Below, piece by piece: positions 33,541 through 45,926 of a stretch of 64,000 bases of DNA. Numbering within the stretch: the stretch's first letter is position 1; every line of letters begins with the position of its first letter. A program made the translations under genes and the position numbers. The notes under the pieces were generated by a model. It ran no database searches and was not told the DNA's origin. It saw only the letters and a list, made by a program, of their open reading frames with translations. The stretch is from Polytrichum commune (lineage: Eukaryota > Streptophyta > Polytrichopsida > Polytrichales > Polytrichaceae): positions 34,120,527 to 34,184,526 of the forward strand of contig OX485808.1 of the NCBI GenBank assembly GCA_950295325.1. The letters are read 5' to 3'.

Positions 33541-36500
33541 ATCTTCAAGACTAATTGATCTTGACTCTTCACCTTATAACCTCGCATATCTACGTGCCTC
33601 TCTCTTACTCCACACACACACAAGCTCACCTACTTCAATAATGTAACTTTGTAAGTCCAACAAAACTAAATGCTCCAATGTTTCATAAACATAACCTTGT
33701 AAGTCTAAATAATTATAAGTATGGATATCATAAATCCAAGTACTACAATTTGAAGACTATAAATCACACTCTAAATTCTTCCAACCCAAGCTACTCCTAA
33801 CAAGAAGTCAAACCCACCTCATGGCTAACTAGTCTTGGCTCTTCACCCTAAAACCATGCACACATACGTGCTCCTATCTTGCTTCCTACACACCCACACT
33901 TATAACACGTGGGGTGCCAAGGAGCACGAAAGAAAGAGGAAGAGAGAGGGAAGAATGAGGGCTTATATAGTGAGTTGAGAGAGAGTAGGTGAGCACCCCC
34001 AAGGCTCAAGATAAGCCTTTTGTAATCCTCCCCTACTTTGTAGGCTCTCATCTTATCTTCTAAGCCTTTGTCCCTCAAACGAACAACATAGATCTTAATT
34101 CAAACATTTAACTCAAGGAACTACCTTTGGTTCTCCACCTACTACGCTCACCAACTAATGAACTTCCTCACACTACTAATCTTCTAATCAATCCACTCCA
34201 CACAAACCTAATGCTTAAACATAACTTCCTTCAAGCTTCATTATTTTTATATTTTTGTGAATAATTATAAAACATGAAAACATAACTTCTAATGGTTTCG
34301 AAGAGTTAAGAACACATGTGAGCATCATTTTGGGCTCACAGCATCTTATGATGCACTTGAGAAGGTACCCTAAACCTTGAACTTTTTGAATTATGCAACC
34401 TTTCCATGACCAAATCCAATTGCTTCTATGAAGAGTTGGGGGACCCTTGGCCTTCAAGCGGTGAAGGCATTGCTAGGTTCAATTCTTGCCAAGGATATTA
34501 ACTCTTCAAATTTAAAGTTTTGAACATGCTTTTGTTTCACTTATTCAAGATTTTGTACTAAGAAATGATTTCTAATAACTTTTCATACATTTTTTAAACA
34601 ATTAGTGCCGATATGAATTCCATTTAATCGGATATTGGCCTATGAAAATATAGGCAATGGGCCGATTGATTTTACAAAAGACCAGCTGTTGCCGATGTAA
34701 ATTGGAAAAAATCCGACCCTTCGTAGCAACTACCGGCAATTAGCCACTAAGGCTTCAAAAACTTCCCGAACTCTATTGGGGACAAGGGTGTATGCCTCAT
34801 GGGGGTATTGTTAGTATCGACGTGAATGTGGAATATTGGCCGGTGAGTGCTTGCCAACATTAGGAAGGCGACTACTTATATAATTGGCCCAATTGTCGCG
34901 TGCCAAGCTCTTTCCTAGAAGGAAGACTGCCTAGTGCAATTTTCATAAGTAATAATTAAATATTAAAAGTGTTCATGTACATCCATGTGGGGGGCTTACA
35001 TGAGGTAGAGTAAAGGAAGCTTTCTAAGCTTCCAAATATCCTTTTCTATTTGCAGATAAAGCTCATGCATATGTAAGCTAATGTGTGTGTGTGTGTTTTT
35101 CTTTTCTTTTCATTTTTCATTTATTCTTTTTTAGGTTCCCCCCACCCCGGTGTTGCTTTTATGATGTTTATGTCCAAGCAACTCTAAATTGATAGAACAA
35201 CCACTAAATGGTCATATGACCTACTTACCTTGTAAGTTTAAAGGTTCAAATCCAAGACCTCCCAAGTGCAAGCACCTTATCTCCATAGGGCCCCAACTAA
35301 CCTCTAACTTGCACATGATTGTGCTTGTTTGAATATTTTATAACTCTGGTCATTTTCTAAGCAGACCAAAATATATTGAAAATATTTATTAATAAAATAT
35401 TTAACACAAAAAGTGCATCCATTTAATCCGTTTTGTAAAATATATAATAATGTTATCACATTGCTCCAAATAAGCACAGGTAGGTCTCGTAAATGTGGCC
35501 GTACGACCTCGTACTTAAGGATATAATGTCCAAATGAACCTTGTAGGGTAGCTGAAATTGCAGTGGAAATTGTCACCGGTAGCCAGTTTGTGCAATATCG
35601 GGTGTGGTCTAGATGGTCAAGTCAAATGGTTAATGGTATGGTGGTGTTCGATGTTCTACTAACATGGAGTGATGTGAGGGTGAGTGTTTTATGGGTGATG
35701 CATATTAAATGCTAAATACACCGATAAAAGGTGAACGTATTGAGTTTGGAGTGTACCTCTCCACCTCATCATGAGCGATGATTAAAGTTTATAGAGCTTA
35801 TGTATAGGTATTGTTTGGTGGACTTTGAGTGGATTGTGGGTGGTTGATTTGGTATTCTTGGTTGTTGTTGGATCATACATGATGATTATTGGTGGTTAAT
35901 TAATACATGATTTATGACATGCAAAAGAAATATGATTTCAAATAGACCATTTTCAAGTGACAACCTTCAATATGCAAGATTGGGCTTGCGTAGCTTCATT
36001 TGCATCAATGCACGTGCAATGATTTAAGTATGTTAGCCTTCCAATAACCTACAAAAATATTAAACTTATGCTTCAAAATATGCATAAAAAATTCAACATC
36101 ATAATACATTTGAGCTCTACATCTTCATTTAACCAAACTCTCAAGAACATAACACTTGGGCTTCAAAATATGCATCAAAAATTGGAAATTAGCATACATC
36201 TAACCTTCTACACCTTCAAAAACTGAAACCCACAAAAACATAATACTTGGACTTCATAATATGTATCAAGCATCCAACATCGGCACACACTTGACCTTGT
36301 ATACCTCCAAAATAACCAAAATCCACATTTTTTAACATCAACACATATTTGACCTCCAAAATCAAATGCAAAGAACCAACAAGACAAAAAACAAAAACAA
36401 AAACAAAAACAAAAAAATTGAATAGGAAGAAGAGAAGTTGCATGAAGATGGCTAGCATGACTAACACTACGTCAAAGAGCACCAACACATTGACCAACAC

Positions 36501-36830
36501 GACCAAGAGCACCAAGACCATGTGTGGCAAGGGCAAGAGGGGATGAGGGAAAAATAACAACAATAGAGAGGAGGGAGATGGATGATGGTAATGTCGTTTA
36601 AGTTTTAGGATTTAAAGTTTCATGTGCATTGCGCTTTATGGTAATTGCTACCCTCCCTAGTGACTAATATTGTCCCACAACAACTGTGCTCCAAAAACAA
36701 ACATTGTGTTCACCTTGCTACCAAAATGTATACCCATAACATAGAAACAACTACCCAATGGCTACTTAAGTGTCTACCTAATGGTTGCTTAGTGCCTACC
36801 TAATGGCTACCAAAAGATGTGATGGATACT
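33541..36830. other. Gene-poor stretch
   Basis: No gene recognised. Simple sequence: a TG run near 35085 and a CAAAAA run at about 36385-36415. The lysine/threonine-rich open frame over the latter and the valine/phenylalanine-rich one on the other strand are products of the simple repeat, not genes. Confidence 0.5.
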
Positions 36831-37068
36831 AGAGTTATCCTTTAACTCAAATGAGTTTGGTAGGGAGTTTCTTACAAAACCTTCCATGTTTGGCAAGCTT
36901 GAGGTGCATGCGTCGGAGGTCGTGTGGAGGTTTGAACCAATAACATTATATATCAAGGAATTGAGGGTCAAACTCATTTTAGCACCGCATGCGTTGCTAA
37001 AATGAGTTTGACCCTCAATGAACCGAAGAAACTCCCTACCAAACTCATTTGAGTTAAAGGATAACTCT
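36831..37068. repeat. Nested double palindrome (foldback) of 238 bp
   Basis: The outer arms 36831-36873 and 37026-37068 are perfect 43-bp reverse complements (agagttatcctttaactcaa .. gggagtttctt). Inside, 36960-37019 is itself a 60-bp palindrome with about two mismatches (attgagggtcaaactcattt .. ). A diverged relative of the inner words occurs at about 3390-3420 in copy A (ggtcaaactcac, tttggccctcaatga). Probably a small foldback transposon. Confidence 0.88.
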
Positions 37069-37470
37069 ACTATTGGTGCCAAAATACATAATCTTTAGTA
37101 CATAAATGGATTTAACCTAGTGTCACTCTCTTGTAGTCAAAACAATAGTGGAAATGGCAATACCAATCAAAATGGTAGTGAACTCAAAAGGCAATTGCCA
37201 GCACAAGCCATGGTTCATTTGGACACGATTTTCTTCTAGTGTTACTCCTTACATTTGGTATGCCTTCTTGACGTCTTATATATTGTAGCTATAAGACAAG
37301 ATTGTTCCTTTCCACCCAGAATATCTACAAAGTAATACCTCTTAACAAAAGCCAAAGTCTAAAGAACTTTTTAAGGAAGTGAATTTTTTTAATAAGGACA
37401 TTGCTATGATGCCAATCGAGTGGTCTCCAACATCTTTTTTGGTGGGTTCTCACTTCCAAACTACATTGTT

Positions 37471-38851
37471 TATGGTTTTTAGTGGCACATGAGTAATATT
37501 GTCACTTACGCTATTTTTGAGGTGTATACTAGGTTACATTGATGATTAACAACTTCATCATAAGTGTCACCTCAAGTGGGCTTACTAATATCTTGGCGTG
37601 AGTATGTTCAATAACATCATAAGGTGCATGCCTATGTTACACAATGGTCTACAACTTGATTGAAGTGTACACAAAATGACACCTCAAGTAGGTCACTCTA
37701 TAGGATTTTGTACATCACATGCAGTTGAGAGGTATTTGTGTGGTCTATTTACCTCCACAACATGATTTAATAGCTCCCTATCATTACTTAATACTCTAAA
37801 ATTACCTATTTTATTCCACCCTATCATTAGTCATATTCCCAATGGTATTGCATTTTTTGTAGTCTATATTCCTTATAATAAAAATATGTAATTCAAAGTT
37901 TACACATTGAAAAAGTTGCCCAAAAAAGCATGATTTGTACTTACCATTTCATAATCATACAAGTGCAACACTTCCTAGAGACACAACCTACAACTATAAC
38001 AACGTGAAGCAAATTATTCCAAGAGTATAACATGAATGAAAATTGCAACAAGAAAATTAAGCACAATCTAAATACGCCTTACAATTTTGTAGATTTAGGG
38101 TTTAATATTACATTATCATCATGCATCACAAAAGTAGGCTTAAGGTGAAAACACAACAAGAATTAACATGTGTTACATAATTGTTACACTCCATGGCAAT
38201 CTAGCTATAAGCCACAATGCATTGTCAACCTATATTTCGTGTTATGTAGCAAACTTGGTCAATTGCCCTACATCATTCCTATCTAAGGTGTACAACATTT
38301 GTAGAATTGCCACTCATAGGCACTCATAGGTTCAAGGGATATAATGCAATCTACATCGATCCATGTGCTACTTGTAATGGGATTATACATTTTTATGGTC
38401 CCTAAATTATGTAGAAGTTTTCTATAAATGTTATGTCAAATAAACTTACTCCTGCCTATACGAAGTCACATTTCATTTTTTAAATGCACTAAGCAACCTA
38501 TCCGAGAACGACACTTGCCATTAATATGCTCAAGAATATCTTCCTCTTCTATACTGAAATGTAAAGACATGACTCCTGCCATTAGTATGCTTTGCATACT
38601 AAAATATCTTCCCTTTGCATACTAAAATACAAGACTATATCATCTAAAGTATCCCAATGTGCTACTCTAAGTGTCACAATGTGGATATTTTTCACTTGAA
38701 GAAGGTACTTATGTGGACGAATGTAATCATATTGACAATTAGTGGGCGTGACACTTAGATTCCTCAAGGCCTCCTCTAAGCATCTAGTTTAGGCCCTTCA
38801 CAAATAGTGTACATGACACTAAATACCATGACCGTTGTACGACACTATATA
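37471..38851. mobile_element. TGGTATTTAGTGTCA-family TIR element, long member
   Basis: The left end, about 37471, reads acattgtttatggtttttag; the right end, about 38818-38846, is the complement (gacactaaataccatgaccg). The interior shares atgcctatgttacacaatgg and gcccttcacaaatagtgtac with the other members. No transposase seen. The 1.4-kb length suggests an internal insertion relative to the 479-bp member at 39001. Confidence 0.65.
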
Positions 38852-39000
38852 TGGTTTGGAATTACGCAGTTGTTTATTTTTTTACTGTGTATCTCATATT
38901 TTGCCAACAAATGTCAAATTGATTGTTTGGACATAATAGAATATTAACAACTTTACTTGATCAAAATTTATTGTGCATCAATAGTAAAATGATATAGCAC

Positions 39001-39479
39001 TACACCATTTATGGTATTTAGTGTCATATGCATAACAATGTCACTTACCTTATTTTAAGGCATATACTAGGTTATTTTGATGACTAATAACTTCACCATA
39101 ATTGTCACCTCATGACATTTGACATTCAAGTGCGCTTACTAATATCTTGACTTGAGCATGTTCAATAGTGTTATGGATGCATGCCTATGTTCCACAATGG
39201 TCTACAACTTGACTAAAGTGTACACAAATGACACTTGCCATTAGTATACTCAAGAATATCTTCCCCTTTCGTACTAAAACGCAAGACTAGCATCTAACAT
39301 ATCCTAATGTGCTACTCTTAATATACATAATGTAGATGTTTTCCACTTAAAGAAGTTACTTATGTTGATGGATGGAGTCATATTGGCAATGAGTGGGTGT
39401 GACACTTTGAGATCTCTAGGCATGTAATCTAAGCCCTTTGCAAATTAGGTACGTGACACTAAATACCATAACTAGTGTA
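39001..39479. mobile_element. TGGTATTTAGTGTCA-family MITE, compact complete member
   Basis: The ends are TACACCATTTATGGTATTTA and, on the other strand, TACACTAGTTATGGTATTTA, both continuing GTGTCA. If the outermost TA is the target duplication, the element proper starts CAC and ends GTG. Its 479 bp hold no coding frame. It provides the reference copy for the family. Confidence 0.8.
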
Positions 39480-40314
39480 TCTAACCCAAATGTAAGTGAC
39501 ATTAAATATCATACTCAGTGTAATGATCCCAATGCCATAATCTCATACTCTCCTTGCAATTCTACAATTCAAAAACATGTGTACAATGGTTTGCAGAATG
39601 TTGTGGACAGATGCGACATCTGCAATCGGCTTCTATGACAAATTACCTAGAAAACCAAGAGTTCATTGCAACAATGATGTTCCAAAGGGACCAGATTAAG
39701 GCTCCCACTTCCTTGTTCATAGCTTTATCCCACATATTTTCCCATTTAAGCTTGAGACTAAGCATGAGCATACACCATGAAACATTGATTCCATCAACTA
39801 GGAAAAAGAAAAAGAAAGCTATCTACAATGTCATACATTGTCTTCCAAAAAAATGGCGTTTCATCCTTATATGGGGTATCAAGGCAAAAGTGATAAAGTA
39901 ACTAGAGCAACTTGACCATAAAATTGGAATGAACATGAACTTGATAACTTTCCTAGGGTTTTCATCTACTCTCCTCTTTTGGACTATGTAGTCCATAATT
40001 TTTTTGTAAACGTCATTGAAGACTTTTGTAAACGAAGATCCATATGACATATTTTGAATGAGGTGGATGTGTTAGAATTTGTGGCCCACCACAAGGAGCT
40101 TCAAGAGGAAGTCTTCAATCTCACTTTACAACTTATTATTCAATACACATGATTATGAGAATGCTCTATCAATCCACGGTGTGTAGTAGTAACACTCGTT
40201 TATCCCTGTTATTCAAATTGAATTTGTTGTCTCCAAAATTAAAGAACTTTGCTGTCAATGTGGTAAAGAGCTGCACTCCCCAACAAGCTTACAAACTTAA
40301 TAGAGTTATGTTGA

Positions 40315-40776
40315 TGATTAACACCTTCACCATAAGTGTCAACTCATGATACTTGGCGTTCAAGTGCGCTTACTAATATCTTGACATGAGCATGTTCAAT
40401 AATGTTATGATGTGCATGCATATGTTACACAATGATTTACAAGTTGATCAAAGTATACACAAATGACACTTGCCATTAGTATTCTTAAGAATATCTTCAG
40501 CTTGTGTACTAAAATATAAACTCATGACATTTGCCATTAGCACGCTCAAAATAAAATTTCCCCTTGCATACTAAAAATGCAAGATTATCATCTAATGTAT
40601 CCCAATGTGCTACTCTTAATGTCAAAATGTACATATTTTTTCACTTTAAAAAAATTACTTATGTTGATAAATAAAATCATATTGGCAATTGGCGGGTGTG
40701 ACATTTTGAAATCTATAGGCATCTAGTTTAGGCCCTTCGCAAATAGTGTACGTGCCACTAAACACCATAAACAGTG
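40315..40776. mobile_element. TGGTATTTAGTGTCA-family MITE, left-truncated member
   Basis: The right end at about 40746-40776 reads gccactaaacaccataaaca followed by gtgta. The body (ttaacaccttcaccataagtgtca, atgcatatgttacacaatg) matches the 39001 element, but no clear left terminal motif precedes it. Confidence 0.65.
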
Positions 40777-42288
40777 TAGCTTGTTTAGCATATCATACAT
40801 TATCACAAGCATGTGCATTCAATCAAGGGAGAGTTATCTGCATGAAATATCTGTGTATTTTGTTATAGCTGAGTCTCGGTCTTTGATATGTGTTAATTAC
40901 TTGGTTGTGTGGAAGTTTTTGCACTCAAGACACGGCACACACAATAAATTGTTGCAGTATTTGATGACACATGAAAATATGGTTTCTTTCACCAACTTCA
41001 CCTCTTCTCATCCTCATCATCATTTCTGTGTGGAATCTTGCAATTATGTATGCAAAATGAATTATCTCTTTCTTTCTTGGAATATATTTAAGAAGATAGC
41101 TGAGTCCTCTTTTCCATCGTCACATTGAGTTTCCAAAAAAAAAAAAAAAAAGCCGTTGTTATAAGTGTTCTCTGCAATTGGTGTGTGAATGGGACTTGTT
41201 GAGATTGGGCTTTAAAACTCATTGCTTGCTTTTGGCTTCATCCACTGAATGGCTTCAAAAAGAGAACCCAAATTGAAGTCAGCTTGCACTCAAATAACTG
41301 TTGTAGCATGGTCTAAATCAACATCAAACTGGCAAACCACCGCAAGTTTAATTCCTTTTGACATGCATTATTTGTATGAAATAATTGTGTGCATTAACAA
41401 GTTCAGATATGTTAATTTCATTGCAAAACACATTTATAGACCCGGATTTGGTGTATAATATATTTGTAGATCTTGGTGCATTACACATTCCAAAGATTTG
41501 GTGCATAACACATTAGCAGATCTCGTGTTGTTGTTGTTGTTGTTTTTTTTTTTTTTCTTCCCTTTTTTTTCTTTCTTTCTCCATCTTGTACATCATACAT
41601 AACATCATCTAGCATACAACTCTCATTTCGTGGGTGGAAATTCTTAACCGACCAGTGCCCTTCTTCAGCGTAGTCTAAACTGGCCCATAGTGGGCTCAAG
41701 ATCGACTTTCATGTGTATGGTTATCAATGCTCACTCAACTTGTGTACACCGGGAATGGGTTGATGCTATGGGTAGCTACACAATGTTTGAATGTTTCAGA
41801 GACGTATATCTTGTTGACTTAGTTTGTGTTTACGTATGGAGGTCTGGGGACGGGCACCATGCCTGCCACTGTGTATTTTTGACAAAGATTTTGCAAGTTT
41901 TTGACATTTGACACGCAAAACTTGCACAAAATCAAATTGCACGTCGCTTGACATGCACAGTTTAGATTTTGACATGTAGTGTGACTTGTGAAGGAAAAAA
42001 CCACACGTCAATTGACACTTCAAAAAATGAAATGACACGTACTACTAGCCATGAGAATTGAGGTGACATTTTAGAAGAAAATATAGATGTCGATTGACAT
42101 TCATTTTCATTTTTGAAAACATCACGTGACACTTTCGATTTGAAGTTGAATGTCAAATGAAATTTGTCAAACATACACATTGATGCCTGCAACATACCTT
42201 TGATAAGAAGCCTTTTTATTCCTCTTATTTTCTCAATAACTTCAATAAGAGGAGAATAAGGAAATTTTTTATGCATGCGGTATAGGAT
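40777..42288. other. Gene-poor stretch
   Basis: No recognisable gene. A run of 17 A at about 41138-41154 and a GTT/T-rich run at about 41527-41560 stand out. The frame at 40781-41128 (+) has no family signature. The short words gacacgt/tgacatt recurring at 41.88-42.15 kb look like low-level repeats. Confidence 0.45.
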
Positions 42289-42407
42289 ATATTGAACCCG
42301 GGTATGCAACTCCCATATTATACGCAGGGGGCATCGTTTTAAAAACGGCTTAGAGGACGGCTTTTGTAAAAATTATATCAAATTATATCAAATTAAAATG
42401 ATCAAAA

Positions 42408-42560
42408 AGTTGGGTGAAAACCAAATTAAATAAAATGAGATGAAAAAAAAGTTGGGTAAAGACCAAAATAAATAAAATAAGATGAAAAAAAAGTTGGGTG
42501 AAGACCAAATTAAATAAATGAGATGAAAAAAAAGTTGGGTTGCATATTTATTAAAAAAAA
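42408..42560 (+). repeat. 42-bp tandem repeat, about four copies
   Basis: aaagttgggtgaagaccaaa recurs at about 42409, 42450, 42492 and 42534, each followed by taaataaaatgagatg. It lies inside the left half of the 42297-43486 transposon and may be a subterminal array. Confidence 0.8.
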
Positions 42561-42588
42561 GTCCAACGTACATAAACAATTGAAACAC

Positions 42589-42921
42589 CTAGTTTTTTAA
42601 CCTTGTAGAGCGTCTAAGAGGGGTATTCAATGTAGATGTCGGATTAGTATTCACAAATGATAGAGGGTGCTTTTGAGGTCTCCCTCTTTTGGAAGGAGTT
42701 GTGGCAATTACAGGTGTAACATATTCCTTCTCCCTATCTCTACCTTCACTACATGAGCCTCTACGCTTCATCTCACAATCCATGTGTTTGTTTAAGCCAA
42801 GGATGACCCTCCCAAATGAGCACAAGCACACTCCAAAGCGACGACACAAAGGCTCCAAAGCAAAGCCGCACACTCCAATGCAAAGACACAAAGGCTCCAA
42901 AACCGAACACAAAAGCTTCAA
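42589..42921 (-). CDS. Small basic AT-hook-like ORF inside the TIR transposon
   Basis: A 110-codon frame. The N-terminal part is cysteine/leucine-rich and repetitive (SVLEPLCLCIGVCG, FALEPLCRRFGVCL). The C-terminal part has a possible AT-hook (SKRGRPQKHP) and ends LRRSTRLKN. GRP-type AT-hooks bind the minor groove of AT-rich DNA. No catalytic DDE domain is present. The N-terminal half overlaps a CTTTG-rich short repeat and may not be real protein. It could be the last exon of a lost host or transposon protein. I do not recognise a family. Confidence 0.35.
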   Translation of the reverse strand: MKLLCSVLEPLCLCIGVCGFALEPLCRRFGVCLCSFGRVILGLNKHMDCEMKRRGSCSEGRDREKEYVTPVIATTPSKRGRPQKHPLSFVNTNPTSTLNTPLRRSTRLKN

Positions 42922-45097
42922 AGCGAATATATAGAAGCCTCAAACCCTAAGCCCTAACCCGAAAGCGGGAACCCATGATATTTTGAAATACCCCATGATA
43001 CCCTTGAGTAGTTGGGGCACCATATGATGTATATGGTCTTAAAAATACATACCTCAACTGTATCCTAACACAAATCATTAGTTTTCTATCCCAACAGTTA
43101 GACCAGTAAGTTGCCTATACATAATTTAAAAAAATCCACACGAATATTTGCCTCCAATTAGAATTATAAGCCACGAATAGTTGCCTCCCATTAAAATTAT
43201 AAGTCATTCACAATGTTAAATTTTTATTAAAAAGTCCAAAAAGTTGGGTAGTTTGACATATGGTACATGTATTAAAAACAAATCATATAATTAGGTTTTT
43301 AATGCAATTATATGCTTCAAAATATATTCATTTCCTATATATAATTACATTTTTGGATTCCATGTTAGAAGGGCTACAAGGGTTTCCTACATTAAAACAA
43401 ATTGTATCACTCAATATTGGACTAAAACGCATTATAAGTGATTATAATCAGGACCATATATATAATACGGGAGTTGCGTACCCGGGATATTGAAGGGTTT
43501 CATAAAGCTTATTAAATAAGTGTGCTTTTAATGATATCTTATTATGTCAATTTTACATTATTAAACTTTATTCTTTCATCAATACTCTCAACATAGCATG
43601 TTCAAGCTTTATTATAAAATTTGTTAGATTGTTAAAGCCTTATTTTGCCGATGACCCTTACGTATCAACAAGTGTTGTTGTTCTAGGACGTAGATGTTTT
43701 TCTCCCATATTGCTCCATTTTGCACCATCTCCAAGCCTCTCTTTCGCAAAGGCGAGGACGTGACCCTAAAACTTTGGGGCATGTTGATTGAAATTTATTC
43801 AGGGTGGAGGTCATGTGGATCCGGATTTTGGTGGAACAGTGCAGGAAGAAGGAGGATTTGTATGTTTGGATTTCAAAAGCACCAAGTGGGCCTTCTGCCA
43901 AGTTTTTACCAAAAGCAGGTGTGTAATTTGTCGGAAGCATTTTATTTACGCATCATCTGAGGTACTAAAATAGGATGACATTTGACTGTCACAACATTGA
44001 AGGGACTGAAATAGGACATTTGAATGCAATTCACACAACAGAGGAGCTGAAACTTACAGGAAACCATTTGAGAGGGTCAAGACCTCTCCTTTCGTTTTCT
44101 AGTGAATTTAATGAGCATCCACACCTGCAGCTTCTCAAGGAACTTCTCACACAGGTATTATACATTTTAAAATTAAAGGCAACATGTTTCCTTCACACAC
44201 TGTTGAATTGCAAGACATTGGTTGAAATGCGTAAGGTTTTTTATTTCCCTTTTCACCTTTCAGTGATGCATGGTGCTTGAAGGACCCAGTGGATTTCAAT
44301 GTTAGGAATAGGTTTTCATAATTAAGATCACATCTATAAGATTGGGTCTCATGGTCTCAGGTATTCTGCACTCCAAAAGATCATCGCAAATCAAAACCGT
44401 TTTACGATCACATTTTGACATTCTCCGTCCTGGATAATCACATCTGGTTCCGCAATTATCAGGTACGTGACTGCTTAACCTTTAACTTGTCTGGTTTGGA
44501 TTGAACTCATATTTTCCCTGATTTGACATGTACAGTTTAGTGGATGAATTCTACTTCAAAGAAATTATTCAAATCGGTTCTGTGATCTCAAGTATTCAGT
44601 TTGTCTATGAAAGTTTGGAGATTTTAAGGTACCTCGGGGTTAAATGCGGAGATTTTAAGTTGGACTCTTTTGGGATTTATTCCCTCTTTGTCGTACTTTG
44701 TCACAGCAATTGAATTGGGCAAAGTAGTGGGAATGGAGAAAATTGAATAAGGGTGTTTCTCATCATCATGCTTTATCTTGTATCAGGTAGATATGTAGCT
44801 TTCCTGATTCACATCTTGTTGATATGTATGTGCAGATATCAGTGCCCCATCAAAGTGCTACTGACAAGATAGAAAAGTCTGCGTTAGACAAGATGACTCT
44901 TATTGAGGTACAGAATTTTGGCTGTATCGTTAAGATGAATCATTTTCCCAATTTATCATTTCTTTCAAAAACAAAGAGCCATTTCATGTTGAGAGAGGGT
45001 TATGTGGTCTTTAATAGTAAAGTTCCTTGAAGTTTTAATGGCCTACTGACATTGATTTTGTTTGCTGGGGGTAGGTTGGTCCAAGGTTTGCGATGAA

Positions 45098-45926
45098 AAC
45101 ACGATATTCAATATTTTGAGAGAGTGGGATCCTCTCAAAATAATATTGGCCATTTATCAACCTAAAAGTCATGTTAGGTTGATAAATACTAGATTATACT
45201 TCAGACGTATAGTTTTCATTAAAATGAGAGTATGTTAACCTAGGAAATCGACTCATTTAGGTTGAGTCGGCCTAAATGAGGACAATATTTTGTCAATTTA
45301 GGTTGAGTCGACCTAAATGAGGACATTATGTTGTCAATTTAGATTGAGTCAACCTAAATGAGGATATTTATGTTAGTCAATTTAGGTTGAGTAGACCTAA
45401 ATGAGGACAATATGTTAGTCAAATTAGGTTGAGTCGACCTAAATGAGGACATTATGTTGTCAATTTAGGTTGAGTCGACCTAAATGAGGACATTATGTTG
45501 TCAATTTAGGTTGAGTCGACCTAAATGAGGACAATATTTTGTCAATTTAGGTTGAGTCGACCTAAATGAGGACAATATTTTGTCAATTTAGGTTGAGTCG
45601 ACCTAAATGAGGACATTATGTTGTCAATTTAGGTTGAGTCGACCTAAATGAGGACAATTATGTTAGTCAATTTAGGTTGAGTCGACCTAAATGAGGACAA
45701 TATGTTGTCAATTTAGGTTGAGTCAACCTAAATGAGTCGATTTCCCAGCTTAACATACTCTCATTTTAATGGAAACTACGACGGAATTTACGGCGGAAAA
45801 TCAAATTTTATTTTTTTACTTGTACTCTACAACTTTCCAGTGGTTTTCATTTCATTCTTGGATTAATAGTTTGCTTTATGTACTCTCAATTCACTGGAAA
45901 ACTCTCATTTTAATGAATATTGTGTT
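45098..45926. mobile_element. 829-bp hairpin-rich TIR element inserted in a BRX1 exon
   Basis: The ends AACACGATATTC and GAATATTGTGTT are inverted repeats (one mismatch). Flanking TGAA is duplicated (45094-45097 and 45927-45930); the uninterrupted sequence gcgatgaaccccatc is seen in copy A at position 16. A 2-bp GA duplication with one more terminal A is an equally valid parse. No coding frame. Several internal hairpins and a 41-bp satellite (separate entry). Superfamily unknown. Confidence 0.88.
45211..45777. repeat. 41-bp satellite (12 units) between 57-bp inverted arms
   Basis: Twelve units spaced 40-43 bp (ggttgag at 45260, 45301, 45342, 45385, 45427, 45468, 45509, 45550, 45591, 45632, 45675, 45715). 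Each carries the dyad ATTTAGGT..ACCTAAAT around TGAGTCG. The block is bracketed by arms 45211-45267 and 45721-45777, reverse complements with a few mismatches (cattaaaatgagagtatgtt .. gaaatcgactc). Confidence 0.92.

Larger units (their letters stand above)
42297..43486. mobile_element. 1.19-kb TIR DNA transposon with 8-bp target duplication
   Basis: The left end is CCCGGGTATGCAACTCCC; the right end, read inward, is CCCGGGTACGCAACTCCC. The TIR similarity continues to TATTATA (about 27 bp, few mismatches). Perfect flanking duplication ATATTGAA at 42289-42296 and 43487-43494. It contains a roughly 42-bp tandem repeat and one modest frame on the - strand. The duplication length suggests a hAT-like mechanism, but the terminal sequence is not the usual hAT CAGG, so the superfamily is open. 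Confidence 0.9.

Noticed and set aside
36216-36563. Hydrophobic valine/phenylalanine-rich frame on the - strand, possible membrane protein
   Set aside because: It covers a CAAAAA simple repeat; the composition is an artefact and there is no start context or homology signal.
36807-37082. 91-codon - strand frame
   Set aside because: It is formed by the nested palindrome; both strands give mirrored sequence.
43683-43800. An upstream BRX1 exon (DVFLPYCS-like words)
   Set aside because: The resemblance to the BRX1 LLPHCKKD region is too weak and no splice sites support it.
45253-45740. CRISPR-like array in the 41-bp satellite
   Set aside because: The whole 41-bp unit is repeated, with no unique spacers, and it lies within a TIR element in a eukaryotic exon.
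45098-45926. The insertion in BRX1-B as a newly gained intron
   Set aside because: Its ends are AAC..GTT, not GT..AG, and a target duplication and terminal inverted repeats explain it as a transposon.
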